64,000 nt of DNA from Glebionis coronaria. Its lineage: Eukaryota; Streptophyta; Magnoliopsida; Asterales; Asteraceae. Below the pieces are notes generated by a model. That model was not told the DNA's origin and made no database searches. It saw only the letters and a list, made by a program, of their open reading frames with translations. Shown here in pieces: positions 34,727-45,137 of the stretch. Every line of letters starts with the position of its first letter. Position 1 is the stretch's first letter. The translations under genes and the position numbers were made by a program. The stretch spans positions 284,868,380 through 284,932,379 of the forward strand of contig CM046874.1 in assembly GCA_025667525.1 (NCBI GenBank), in the 5' to 3' direction.

Positions 34727-35346
34727 GGATCTTGATTAATGGATGGAAGAAGGATTGTGATTAGGGTGGAGATAGTAAGAGCGGTTTTGTGTGTGTGTTT
34801 ATTGTGATGAGTGAGTCAAGGGTGTATGTTGACCATAAATAAAGAAAGTGGTAACTGTTCATTGACCCCTATTAATGGGGGGTTGCCCTTTCAAATTAAA
34901 CCATAACTGCATAGTAACCACTTGCCCTTTTTAACATAATTACCAACTCCCAATTTACCATACTTAATTAAAAATATAAATACCAGGATTGGGATCGTTG
35001 ACCAAAAGTCAAAGCACACAATGGTCAGACCAGGAGTAAAACGTGATTAACAAAGGACAAAAGGAATGAACAGTGTGCCAGACCAGTACCAGGAGCCAAA
35101 CACCACTTGACATGGAAGGATTTTAAACCACCAGAAGCAACCAATTATGACTAGAAGCTGACCAATGAGGACCAGAAGCCAGTCATGTAAGACCATATCC
35201 ACTAGAAGTGAGCATAACCTCCACCAGAACTAACACATACCACCAAAACCAATGAAAAATGTTGTTAAAATCTATCAATACGTCAGTCTGTCCTAATATT
35301 TACACAAAGCCTCCCCTTAGGCTTTGCCTCCCCTCAATCCTAGACC
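34727..35346 (-). promoter_or_regulatory. Spacer and promoter-like leader upstream of the aORF of C
   Basis: There is no gene in these 620 bp. On the minus strand a TATTTATG box (plus-strand CCATAAATAAAG at 34833-34844) lies about 110 bp before the aORF ATG, followed by an AC/CT-rich leader with CACACACACAAAA. The pol-proximal half (34980-35280) is studded with ACCAGAAGC/ACCAGGAG words. The position matches the promoter-like spacer of B. Confidence 0.45.
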
Positions 35347-38300
35347 TCAAGGATTGACCATCCCAATATGAACCACCAAGTGGTTAAACCGAGGACCATC
35401 AAAAGCTTTAGTCAGCAAATCAGCAACATTGTCATCCGTATGAACTTTAAGAACCTGTATCAGCTTCTTCTCATTTGCATCCCGTATAAAATGATGCCGA
35501 ATCTCAATATGCTTCGTCCGCTGATGAAAAACATAATTCTTCACAATGCAAATAGTGCTTTGATTGTCAATAAAAATTTTGGTATTCATAAAATTGAAAC
35601 CATAATCCAACATCTGATTTTGGATCCACAAAACTTGTCCACAACAACTAGCAGCCGCAACGTATTCAGCTTCTGTTGAAGAAGTAGCTACTATTGTTTG
35701 TTTCTTGCATTGCCATGAAATAAGTCGACGACCCAAAAATTGACAACCACCAGTAGTAGACTTCCTGTCATTATTAGCACCAGCATAGTCACTATCACTA
35801 TAGGCTTCTAGAACAAAAGGAGATTCTCTAGGATACCATAGACCCAATTTAGGTTGAGCCTTGATATACTTGAAAATCTTCTTTACTGCATTTAAGTTCG
35901 AAACCGTTGGAGTCACCTGGTGTCTAGAACAAGCACTTACTGCAAACATGATGTCCGGACGTGATGCAGTCAAATACATGAGGGAGCCTATCGTAGACCT
36001 GTACATGTGAACATTTACCGGGGGGTCTGGCTCATTCTTAAGTTTGATTTTAGCAACTTCATAAGGAGTTGCTGCTGGTCGAAGAGGATCCATGTCAAAC
36101 TTCTGAAGAATCTCATGGACATATTTATCTTGACTGATGAAAATCTCATCTGATTGTTGCTTGACCTGAAGACCAAGGAAGAACGACAGTTCTCCCATCG
36201 CACTCATCTGAAATTCGCCTTTCATCAAGTGTTCAAACTCATCACACCACTCCTTCCTAGTAGAACCAAAGATAATGTCGTCCACATAAACCTGAACAAG
36301 GATAATATCCTTGGTATTTCTCCGAAGAAATAGTGTTTTGTCAATAGTACCCCTTCTATAGCCATACTTTAACAAGAAAGTTGAAAGACGCTCATACCAA
36401 GCTCTAGGAGCCTGATGTAACCCATAAAGAGCCTTGACCACCTTGTAAACTTTCTTGGGATGAAGTGGATCTACAAAGCCCTTAGGTTGAGTAACATACA
36501 CTTCCTCGTCAATTTTGCCATAGAGAAATGCACTCTTGACATCCATCTGAAACACCGTAAAGCCCACATAAGAAGCAAAAGCCAAAAACAGACGAATGGC
36601 CTCTATCCTTGCAACCGGAGCAAAAACTTCAGTATAGTCATTTCCCTCAATTTGAGTGTGTCCTTGTGCGACAAGCCTAGCTTTATTCCTGACGACAATT
36701 CCCCGTGCATCCTTCTTGTTCTTGAGAATCCATTTGGTATTGATAGTTGTCTTTCCATCTGGTAAGTCAACCAGAACCCAAACATTCTGAAACAAGAATT
36801 GCTGCATTTCCTCCTGCATAGCCTCCACCCAACTTTGATCCTCAAGAGCATGAGAAACAGACCTAGGTTCCACCTGTGAAAGAAAACAAGCAAACAAACA
36901 GTGTTGAAAGTCCGTATGATTATTACGCTTTTGATCCTCAATATAGCCCACAAGAGCATGATGATCAGACGAGGCCTTCTGCTGCATTCTGCGTGTCTTG
37001 ACAGTAGAACCAGGATCTCCAATAATTTGAGTGGTAGGATGATCTTTATGTGATTGCAAGACTGGATTGGAAGAAACCTCCACTTCTGGTGCCAAGTTAT
37101 TGAGATCACCAACAAAGTCAGCATCATATGAAGCATTTTGGAAAATCCCATCTACTGGTTGTTTATGAATATCATCCAGCTTGGTAGAAGACTTCTTTCG
37201 ATGGTTCCCCAAATCAGAAGGACTGGAGAAACGAGTATTTGAAGCAGTCTCACTAGCCGGAGTACCAGTAGGTGATAAGCTAGCACTAGGAGCATAAGCT
37301 GGAGTACCAGGAGCAACTTTGTTAGTAGGCTCAACCAAGGGAAACTCAAAACTACCTTGAGCAGCTGCGTTAGTAGCTTCTTGTTGTTGTTTGAGAAGAG
37401 TGTCAAGAGCTGCATGGGAATCCTGTACATCCAATGGAGTTGTATCACTAGGAGGAGTAGGAGAAACTGTGGTGGAATAGGATGGAACCACAAAAATGTC
37501 ATCCTCATCATCTGAATCAGACACACTAGAAGGAACACCAGTACTAGAAGTGGCAAACACTTGTGGTCCTGCATCATGGTTAGTTTTGAAACGAAAATAT
37601 CCTAACGAATCACTAAGATAATCAAGATCAAAATACCATTCTGGACCTTTGCCTTGGATGATTGACTTCTCCTCAAAATACCTGAGATTAATAGTTTCAA
37701 TGATCCGCTTGGCTTGAAGATTGTAGACACGATAAGCCCGAGAATGAGCGGAATATCCCACAATGTATCCTTCATCTGCCTTGCCATCAAACTTCCCCAA
37801 ATAGTCACTAGTATTCAGAATGGTGACTGGACACCCAAAAGGCTTCAAATGAGCAATATTTGGAACTTTGCCCGTGAGCAGCTCATAAGGAGTCTTCTTG
37901 TGAGGATTGGTAATAGAAACCCTATTCAAAACATAACTTGCAGTATTAACAGCTTCTGTCCAGAACATGGTTGGAAGCTTGGAATCGGCAAGCATAGTTC
38001 TTGCTGCTTCTATTAGTGTCATGTTCTTTCTTTCTGCCACACCATTCTGTTGGGGAGTCCGTGCAGCACTATAATCTCTTTTGATGCCCTTAGCATTGCA
38101 AAGTGCGATGAGGTCTTTATTTTTAAACTCGGTTCCATTGTTGCAACGAATACCTTTAACTTTCTTAGACAATTGGTTCTCTATCAGAGTAAGAAAATCT
38201 CTAAGAATGGAGTAGGTCTCACTCTTGGTAGCCATGAAGAACACCCATGTAAACCTTCTATATCCATCAGTTACCACCAGACAGAATTGCTTGTGGTCAA

Positions 38301-38973
38301 TGCTTCTAATAGAAGTAGGACCAAATAAGTCCATGTGTAGTAGCTGCAATGGTTCAGTAATAAGACTAAGAGCAGTAATGGCCTTGAAGGATGCTTTGTG
38401 CTGTTTGCCTTTGCTGCAGGCAATACAATTTATATCATTTCTAAACGTCTTGGGAGGTAAACCAGAGACTAGATTCAGATTTGCAAGTTTGTGAATGGTC
38501 TTGAAGTTCACATGCCCCATCCTTCGGTGCCATTTAGTGGCTTCATCTTCTGAGGCTTTAGCAACTAGACATGCTAGTTGACCAGTAGGGTTGACTTCAT
38601 TCAACTTGATGCTATAGAGATTGTGTCTTCTAGGGATTCTGAGTAAAACTTGTGAGTCATCCGGAAGCTGAAAGTCTTTAGAAAGCACAAGTGCATCAGT
38701 ATCGGTGAAGAGAACAAACTGCTTCTTGTCACAAATCTGAGAGACCGATATCAAGTTGAAGTGTTGAAGTGCTTCCACATAGTAGACCTGCTCAAAATTT
38801 AGATTAGGAGTCTTTATCGTTCCTTTGCCAGTGATTCTGCCTTCACCCCCACCAAAATAGACCTTGCCTCCATGAAATGGTACAATGTTAGAGAGAAGAC
38901 TTTTATTGCCAGTCATGCTCCTGGAGCAACCACTATCAACAATGCCTAGACTAGGATCCTGGTATGGAGTAAC
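35347..38973 (-). CDS. pol: pol of element C (protease, integrase, reverse transcriptase, RNase H)
   Basis: The frame opens at 38973 after a TAG that is also the AG of a T-rich splice-acceptor-like site, and stays open for 1209 codons. VDSGCSRSMTG gives the protease motif. Counted from the ATG at 38916, the integrase zinc region (WHRRMGHVNF ... CIACSKGKQH) covers residues 129-173 and the core has D196 in HMDLFGP and E295 in NGVAERKN. Position 259, normally the second catalytic Asp, is Asn (RCNNGTEF), and the conserved DDYSRF is DGYRRF. Reverse transcriptase has [11 protein letters not shown] and YVDDIIFGS; RNase H has SDSDYAG, STEAEY, IDNQST and NVADLLTKA. Integration should be blocked while reverse transcription residues look intact. 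Confidence 0.92.
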   Translation of the reverse strand, partial: VTPYQDPSLGIVDSGCSRSMTGNKSLLSNIVPFHGGKVYFGGGEGRITGKGTIKTPNLNFEQVYYVEALQHFNLISVSQICDKKQFVLFTDTDALVLSKDFQLPDDSQVLLRIPRRHNLYSIKLNEVNPTGQLACLVAKASEDEATKWHRRMGHVNFKTIHKLANLNLVSGLPPKTFRNDINCIACSKGKQHKASFKAITALSLITEPLQLLHMDLFGPTSIRSIDHKQFCLVVTDGYRRFTWVFFMATKSETYSILRDFLTLIENQLSKKVKGIRCNNGTEFKNKDLIALCNAKGIKRDYSAARTPQQNGVAERKNMTLIEAARTMLADSKLPTMFWTEAVNTASYVLNRVSITNPHKKTPYELLTGKVPNIAHLKPFGCPVTILNTSDYLGKFDGKADEGYIVGYSAHSRAYRVYNLQAKRIIETINLRYFEEKSIIQGKGPEWYFDLDYLSDSLGYFRFKTNHDAGPQVFATSSTGVPSSVSDSDDEDDIFVVPSYSTTVSPTPPSDTTPLDVQDSHAALDTLLKQQQEATNAAAQGSFEFPLVEPTNKVAPGTPAYAPSASLSPTGTPASETASNTRFSSPSDLGNHRKKSSTKLDDIHKQPVDGIFQNASYDADFVGDLNNLAPEVEVSSNPVLQSHKDHPTTQIIGDPGSTVKTRRMQQKASSDHHALVGYIEDQKRNNHTDFQHCLFACFLSQVEPRSVSHALEDQSWVEAMQEEMQQFLFQNVWVLVDLPDGKTTINTKWILKNKKDARGIVVRNKARLVAQGHTQIEGNDYTEVFAPVARIEAIRLFLAFASYVGFTVFQMDVKSAFLYGKIDEEVYVTQPKGFVDPLHPKKVYKVVKALYGLHQAPRAWYERLSTFLLKYGYRRGTIDKTLFLRRNTKDIILVQVYVDDIIFGSTRKEWCDEFEHLMKGEFQMSAMGELSFFLGLQVKQQSDEIFISQDKYVHEILQKFDMDPLRPAATPYEVAKIKLKNEPDPPVNVHMYRSTIGSLMYLTASRPDIMFAVSACSRHQVTPTVSNLNAVKKIFKYIKAQPKLGLWYPRESPFVLEAYSDSDYAGANNDRKSTTGGCQFLGRRLISWQCKKQTIVATSSTEAEYVAAASCCGQVLWIQNQMLDYGFNFMNTKIFIDNQSTICIVKNYVFHQRTKHIEIRHHFIRDANEKKLIQVLKVHTDDNVADLLTKAFDGPRFNHLVVHIGMVNP

Positions 38974-39007
38974 CTACAACAACAAGATAATAAACAAAAT
39001 GCAAAAG

Positions 39008-41709
39008 TTAGTGTCTTAAGGGGACCCAAACCTTTTCAGGTTTGAGCCTGCCTTGTGGATCTTTAGAATAGTGCCAAGAAGATTGATGAGATCCACCGTT
39101 GTTCCTTGGTTGCCGATGCATCAATTGGGGATTATTATTTGACCAAGGACAACCTGCTGAGGGCTTAACAGCAGTTCCCGAATTTCCCAAACCAAAATAC
39201 GTGTGGTCCAAATTATGTAGATAAATTGGATTAAAATTTTGAAAATAATTACTGGTTGTTTGGAATCCACTATTTCTCCAATAATCAGAAGCTAAAAGAG
39301 AGGATACTCTAGAAGAAGTAAACGTTGGAGCACTAGGATTAAGTCTTCTAGAAGCATATGAAGCAGCTCTTGGTGGACCAGGAGCAGGAAAAGCATGATT
39401 AACAGAAGCATGTGTGTCATAATAATCACAATCTTTAATTAAATGAAAGGCACTGCCACAAACAAAACATGTTTTGAAAGACCTTTTATTAGAATGAGAT
39501 TGTTTCATACTGCCTACTTTATTACACACAATTCTAGGAGTAACATTCTTCCTAGGACTCAATAAACTACGACCAGACACACTTGTCTTGACAGCAATTC
39601 TTTCTTCACACTTCCTAGCACCAGTAGCAGCATGTTCATTCAATTTGGAACTTGTAGGTCTTGACTCTTCACTTGAACCACTAGATGCAGAGTCACCGGC
39701 TTTGTCACTGAAAGTACATGAGACAAAGTCATTAGAATTAGTAGAACTTGTTGGGGACTCAAGCATCTGTGATCCATCCAAGTCATTATGCCATAAAGTG
39801 GGCATAAAAGTTCCAGTAAGAGGAGGAGGGACAGCATGCATTTCTACTGCTGGTTTAAACCTATTGTAACTAGGTTTGCCCTCATCCTCTTTGTCGGCAT
39901 CAAAGACACTTGAAAAAGATAAATCAAATACATCTTCTGAATCAATATATTTTTCAAATCCTAAGCCTCTTTTAGTTCTGCCAGACATGCTACTATCAAT
40001 TAATTTTGAAAGATTTTTAGGTGCCTTTTGCCATTTTTCAAATCTTTGCATTGTAGCATCTAATTTAGCTTGCATCTCCTCTTTTTCTTTGATACTAGCA
40101 TCTCTTTCTGTTTCTGTATATTTGAGCATATTTGTAGTGTTTTCTAAATCAATGCTTAGTATCCTGATTTTATCCTCATACGCACGTTGTGTATCTTGTA
40201 ACCACCTCTTTTGTTGTTCCAAAGTATTTAATGAAGCCTTATAGGCTTGAACCTCTAAAAATACTTATCATTTTGATCATTTACTTCATTAAATTGGGAC
40301 AACAATTCTGAGTATTTATCATGACAACCAAGAGGACAATGTTGTACCTGAGGTGAGATGCCCATAAGAGCAAACTCGTCTGCTTCTTCTGCATCAGAGA
40401 GATTCCCAACAATCATTGCAAACACGTCAGTCGAGGACTCAGCTGATTCCAGATTAGAAGCCTGATGATCATTCCAGTTGACCATAGAGTCAACAGATAC
40501 CAATGCCTTCTTGTCATCTTTTATCTCCTGAACCTTGAAAGCGGAGTACCTGCTCTTCTCTTGATCATTCTTGCTAGGGCACTCTCTTGCAAAGTGACCC
40601 TGTTGCTGGCAGTTATAGCATCGAACCTTGCTTCTGTCGAATCTTGCTGGCTCCCGAGGGTTGTAATTAAATTTCCTTCCTGCTTTCTTCTCAAACTTGT
40701 GAACCCTAAGAGTAAGCATGGCCATCTGCCATTTAAGATCCATCTCATCCAGTTCAAGTTTATCAACCTGTTTGAAATCATCAAAAGCAAGTTGTTGTTC
40801 AGCATTAACATCAGCCACAAACGAATGAAGAACGGCTTCTACCATACTACCAGACTTGGCAGTAGGTTCAGGAGCAGAGGTATGCTGAACAGTATGCTGA
40901 GAGGAGACAGTATTGCTTGGGCTACTTGCATATGACATGGGACTAGATGCCATAGAACTCACAAAGGCAGAGTTAGCAGGAGTGGGAAAAGAGTCACTAG
41001 AAAATCCTCTTACACGGGGTTCGAAAGTTTTGAGCCTATGAAACAGATCATCAAAGGTGAGATAGTCAAGCCCACCTTTGGCTTTGAGAGAGATCACCAC
41101 CTGATTCCATGAATAGGGTAAGGCTTTAAGAAACCTTGCATTAATGTCACCATCATCAGGCTTTGACCGAAGTTGATTCAACTGGCTCAATATCTTCTGG
41201 AACCTATCATACCCTTGATTTAGACCTTCAGTTTCTGAGATTTTGAATTCTGTGAATTCATCTCTCAGCATGGACCTTCGCATTTTCTTTGACTCCTCAT
41301 TGCCACCGAACCTTGCTTTTATGCCATTCCAGATCTCTCTGGCATCATCCAAATGGTAGAAGTCACCCATGTGATCTTCAGGAAGAGATTGAAGCAAAAT
41401 CGTTTTTGCTTTTACCTCCTTCTAAATAGCTATGATTTCCTCATGAGATTTAGGGTCAAGAAGGGTAATATTACCATTCTTGTCTCGTCCAGTAAGCTTC
41501 CTGCTGTTCCCATTCAGAATGGTCTTCCAAAGATCTTGATCAGTGTTGGTGATCCACCATTCCATCTTCATTGCCCAGTTATCATATTCACCCTTTTTCA
41601 GAAGAGGGAATTTACCATTCGTGTTAGAGACCATAGCCAGGATCTGCTGAGGTTGCACAATTTTAGGAGTGTTGTCTTCTCCTGTTTGAGTAGAAGTTGA
41701 GGCAGACAT
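39008..41709 (-). pseudogene. gag: gag of element C (two CCHC zinc knuckles, coiled coil)
   Basis: The ATG at 41709 starts a gag with YDNWAMKMEWWI near the N-terminus. A TAG at 41424-41422 interrupts it in phase. The frame then runs to 40255 through a copia gag domain (LRDEFTEFKI, LPYSWNQVVISLK) and a first zinc knuckle CYNCQQQGHFAREC (near 40620). A one-base change near 40260 shifts the frame. From 40222 to 39008 comes a long coiled coil (residues rich in Lys, Glu and Leu), an acidic stretch and a second knuckle CFVCGSAFHLIKDC near 39470. The same two-knuckle layout occurs in B. Two breaks prevent a full-length gag. Confidence 0.9.
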
Positions 41710-41766
41710 AATAAAAAAATGTCAGTAAAAAGAAAACTTGATTCTTCTTGTATAGAGACCCTCCCA

Positions 41767-41781
41767 AGCTCTGATACCACT
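41767..41781 (-). other. Primer-binding site of element C (tRNA-Met)
   Basis: Read on the minus strand, AGTGGTATCAGAGCT lies immediately after the 5' LTR and matches the initiator tRNA-Met complement. Confidence 0.92.
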
Positions 41782-42246
41782 TGTTGGGTCGACTAGATGT
41801 AGATCTTGCAGCCTGTCAGGACCGGTGAATGACTTCTGTAATCACAAGTCAAATCACAAAGAGACTCTATACACAATATGAATGTAAAACATAAATGTAA
41901 TCAAGAAGAACAGAATAACTATAAAGACTTGATCCTTTCTAAGGATTTCTAATATTGATAATTACTAGAACTACGTTTTGAGAAGATGTGTCTAACCCTT
42001 CTGCCTAAGGTTCCTTTTATATTCCAAGGAAACCCTAATACAGCATTAAAGAAAACGTGTAAAACTGATATGCATATCCTTTCCTAACATATCTCATGCA
42101 TATCCTAACAGAATATTAAGTAAATAATAAAGTTTGACTTCGACTAGGACCAGGAGCAGGACTTGCTCCTACTACTACTAGGACCAGGAGGAACTACATA
42201 CCTCCTAGTCTACCTATTACATATAACTATTACAATGGTCCTAACA
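41782..42246 (-). repeat. 5' LTR of element C (right in window)
   Basis: This 465-bp LTR starts TGTTGGGTCGAC on the plus strand and ends CCTAACA, followed by the ACCCG duplication at 42247-42251. Two differences from the left LTR are a T/C change (ATATAAATG/ACATAAATG) and an A/C change (CATACATCC/CATACCTCC). Confidence 0.94.
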
Positions 42247-42251
42247 ACCCG

Positions 42252-44790
42252 GTTTTCATATTAAAGTCAAGTATTTCTTATGAAAGCTTTGGCTCTCAAC
42301 GGGAATTAATTTTCTCGGGCAAGGTTTACTTTAAAACCTTGTAAGGGATCAGGTTTACTTTATAACTTGGTCTAACACAAATCTATGTACGCCTCAGTGC
42401 ATTTATTTGTTAAAACAAGAGAAGTCTTGTTTTTATGAAGCTATCATCTCTAAAACCATAGCAATCTACAATTGGTATCTACATACTCGACGATGCAACT
42501 ACTCAACCGACGACTACAGCTCTTTCAATAGAACACGGGTCAACAGTTGAGGGGAGCAATTGTCAAGCATTCAGAATCTTCGATGCCGAACGTGCCAAGC
42601 TCACTAACTGGTGTCAAGACAACAATACCAATCGTACATGTGGTGTCAAGAGATGACTTCAGACATGACGAGGCGACCAACATATGCTGACAAGAACCAT
42701 TTGATCTTTTCATATGATGTTCTCATCAATCAGGTCCAACCTTGTCAATTCTTTTCTAATATGGTGAATATGTGATCATGTTACAAATCGGTATCATATC
42801 TCATACGTTTGATATCATGAAGATTAAACGGACTTGCATTTTTCTTCAAAAAACCTTTGTTAAAATTTCATTAAATCAATTGATATTAAAAACATCGATT
42901 GGGTTAATATTTTTAATACGGGGGAGAAAATGTGATTTAATATAGGATATTATCACAAATGGTTTGACTTAATGTGCTGGCACATCCCAACATATGCGAA
43001 ATGTTTTCGAATATCGTGGCATATGTTAAGGGGGAGCAAAACGGATTTTCATATCAAAATGGATTTTCATGGTGACATATACTTACCCAACACCCATTTA
43101 TTTTACGACGATGAAGATTGTGGTGACATAAGGATGGTAGGATAGGTTAAGTCCAATGATTCTTCCAGAACCGGAGGAATCTTCCCAAGGACATTTCATA
43201 GCTAGAAATAGTAGTCCTTAGGAAAGTTGGAGAAAAGATTGTGAACGTAGCTGAATGCCGACCAAGTACTTAAGTTAGCACTGGAACAATCACAACAAGG
43301 GTCTAGTTATGACGTATTGGTAAGCATTGAAGGGGTTGAAGAATGAAAAAGAATTGTAAAGATAAAGGGTGTAAAGAAAGAAGCCCTCCTTACAACATTA
43401 GGCAGAAACCGGGTCAACACATATGCTATTGAGATCATTTTAATGTTTCTCGATATTGAAGACAGATATCATGGACCCAGTGATGCAATGCACAACCCAT
43501 CCCAGCTAACTCAGATATCTCTCAAAAGGTATTTGTTTTAATCACACGGAGACAACACATCATCTGTTGATTTATTCATTCCGAATAAATTGGTATTGAA
43601 AAGGTGGCACTCATCTCCAGCCTCCGATCACTAAAATCCAAAGAGCACGATCGAGTCTAGAGCCATTTGAGATCATCAAATATCTCATTAGGACACATTT
43701 CCATAATTCCTTGCTTCTTCACACACTGTGAAAAGTAAGAAAGATCTTAAGAGTCCTACGCAAAATCTTCATGATCTTGCCTGAACATCCGAGTAATACG
43801 AAAGTATTTACAATGAAGATGGAAATCCTTCTTGAGCGAACATTAAAAAGCTCATGGTAGGTGACTTGTGCGATTCTTTATGAATCAAACTTGTGATAAC
43901 TGGAAAGCAACAGTGGTTTAATTCTTAACTGAATTTAAACACGTTCCAGGCCTCTACGCAATATCTTAGTGATCTTGCCAGAACACTCAGAGTGATACCT
44001 CAGTGTTCACAGTGATGAGTAGAAATCCTTATAGTGTTAACCTCAAACAGCATTTGGTAGGTAATTTGCAAGATTCAATATGAATCAAGCTCGTGACAAC
44101 TGGAAAGCAACGATGGTGCGATTCTTTAATGAATCAAACTTGTTCCAAGAATCAGAATTGACGGCATCAATCATGCGGATAATTTTATCCAAATGATTCA
44201 CCCTTTACGTTCGCAGTCAGCTTTGGAGGTCGAGTAAAGAGAACGGGTTTACCCGCGAAATCTTGTCAAGGAGATTTTTAATTAAATCTACCTGCCACAA
44301 GTACGATATTTTATATCGTCCAACAGTCTTCACCGACCGGAGGTAAAATGCTACCGAATTAGAATGAAATGTTCAAAGCCATTTCGTTCGTGTCTACTTA
44401 TGTTACGGCATTTGAAGACGGTGGCGTTGCGGAATCCGAGAAGAAGTCATCCCCGTATGCTTATACTTTATGCACTTAATATCTCATCTAATTCAAGAAA
44501 GCCTAAAAGTTAAGTCTTCCGATGTATCGAACTCTGAAGCTTTCAAGAATTACGAAGGTATAAGTATGTGGGACATGGTGTCATGAAGAGGCGAAGGTCA
44601 CAAGTGATGGATGCACAAGATCAAGGCAAGAGATTAATGCTAAAGATTGATATCAAAGATCACATCAGCATGTTCACCAGAAAAGAAAAAGAAAAGAAAG
44701 ATGAAGACTACGAGCTCAAGACAAGCATAGTATGCTAGGTTTATTTTATTATTGTAACTAGGGTAACACCCTTGTTTGGAGTGACCTCCC
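42252..44790 (+). other. 3' non-coding region of element A, second part
   Basis: About 2.5 kb between RNase H and the 3' LTR have no open frame worth calling. Where B and C carry an aORF, A has none that I can read; degraded remains are possible but not visible. Internal purine-rich words ACGGGGGAGAAAA (about 42919) and TTAAGGGGGAGC (about 43028) resemble the terminal polypurine tract. Confidence 0.7.
43755..44150 (+). repeat. Diverged tandem duplication (about 197 bp, two copies) in element A
   Basis: CCTACGCAAAATCTTC at 43755 recurs as CCTCTACGCAATATCTTA at 43951. Later landmarks recur in the same order: GATCTTGCC, GGAAATCCTT, GGTAGGTGACTTG/GGTAGGTAATTTG, ATGAATCAA and AACTGGAAAGCAAC. The copies are clearly diverged. 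Confidence 0.8.
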
Positions 44791-44802
44791 TTAGGGGGAG
44801 AT
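44791..44802 (+). other. Polypurine tract of element A
   Basis: TTAGGGGGAGAT sits directly before the 3' LTR start at 44803 and would prime plus-strand synthesis. Confidence 0.88.
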
Positions 44803-45132
44803 TGTTGGAAATACGTTTTTACGTATTTAGGAAGATTCGGTCACTCCGACAATATACTAAGTAGTAGCTCGTAGTCTAGACATCGTTATTTAACAAACAA
44901 GCCCAAGCCTAGCCTACAACATGTGTAGGCCGGCCCAAACATGTAAGCCCAAGCCCATTACAAGGCTTGGGTATATAAACCCTCTCCTTAGATGGAGAGG
45001 GTGTGTTGTTCTTCATTTTACACATAGTTGAAAAGTGCTTTCTTTCACTTTCTCTCTCTAAGTGTGTGTGTTCTCACCATCTCTCTATCTCTTTCTCTTT
45101 CTAAAACATAAGCAAGATTTACATATCCTACA
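44803..45132 (+). repeat. 3' LTR of element A
   Basis: This 330-bp LTR has its TATA box at 44972-44979. It is followed by the TGGAA duplication (45133-45137) and by MULE sequence. Confidence 0.93.
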
Positions 45133-45137
45133 TGGAA

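Larger units (their letters stand above)
30226..42246 (-). mobile_element. Ty1/copia retrotransposon C with an additional 3' gene
   Basis: Two 465-bp LTRs differing at only two positions by eye enclose 11.1 kb, with an ACCCG duplication. On the minus strand, a tRNA-Met primer site, gag, an open pol, an aORF and a polypurine tract follow in the standard order. The insertion lies in the 3' non-coding part of A, in opposite orientation. It is the youngest dateable element here. Even so, gag has a stop and a frameshift, the aORF has two stops and integrase lacks a catalytic residue, so it cannot be autonomous. Confidence 0.94.
8825..45132 (+). mobile_element. Ty1/copia LTR retrotransposon A, interrupted by elements B and C
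   Basis: The element is bounded by LTRs of about 326 and 330 bp that start TGTTGGAAATAC and end ATCCTACA, with a TGGAA target duplication. A tRNA-Met type primer site follows the 5' LTR and a polypurine tract AGGGGGAGA precedes the 3' LTR. Domain order is gag, protease, integrase, reverse transcriptase, RNase H, which defines copia. Without B and C it is about 12 kb, long for copia and in the size range of the SIRE/Maximus group; that lineage call is inference. Its genes carry several stops and frameshifts. It entered the MULE, and afterwards B entered its gag and C its 3' non-coding part. Confidence 0.93.

Noticed and set aside
42252..44790. An aORF in element A
   Set aside because: No frame in this stretch gives protein resembling the aORFs of B or C; stops are frequent in all three forward frames.
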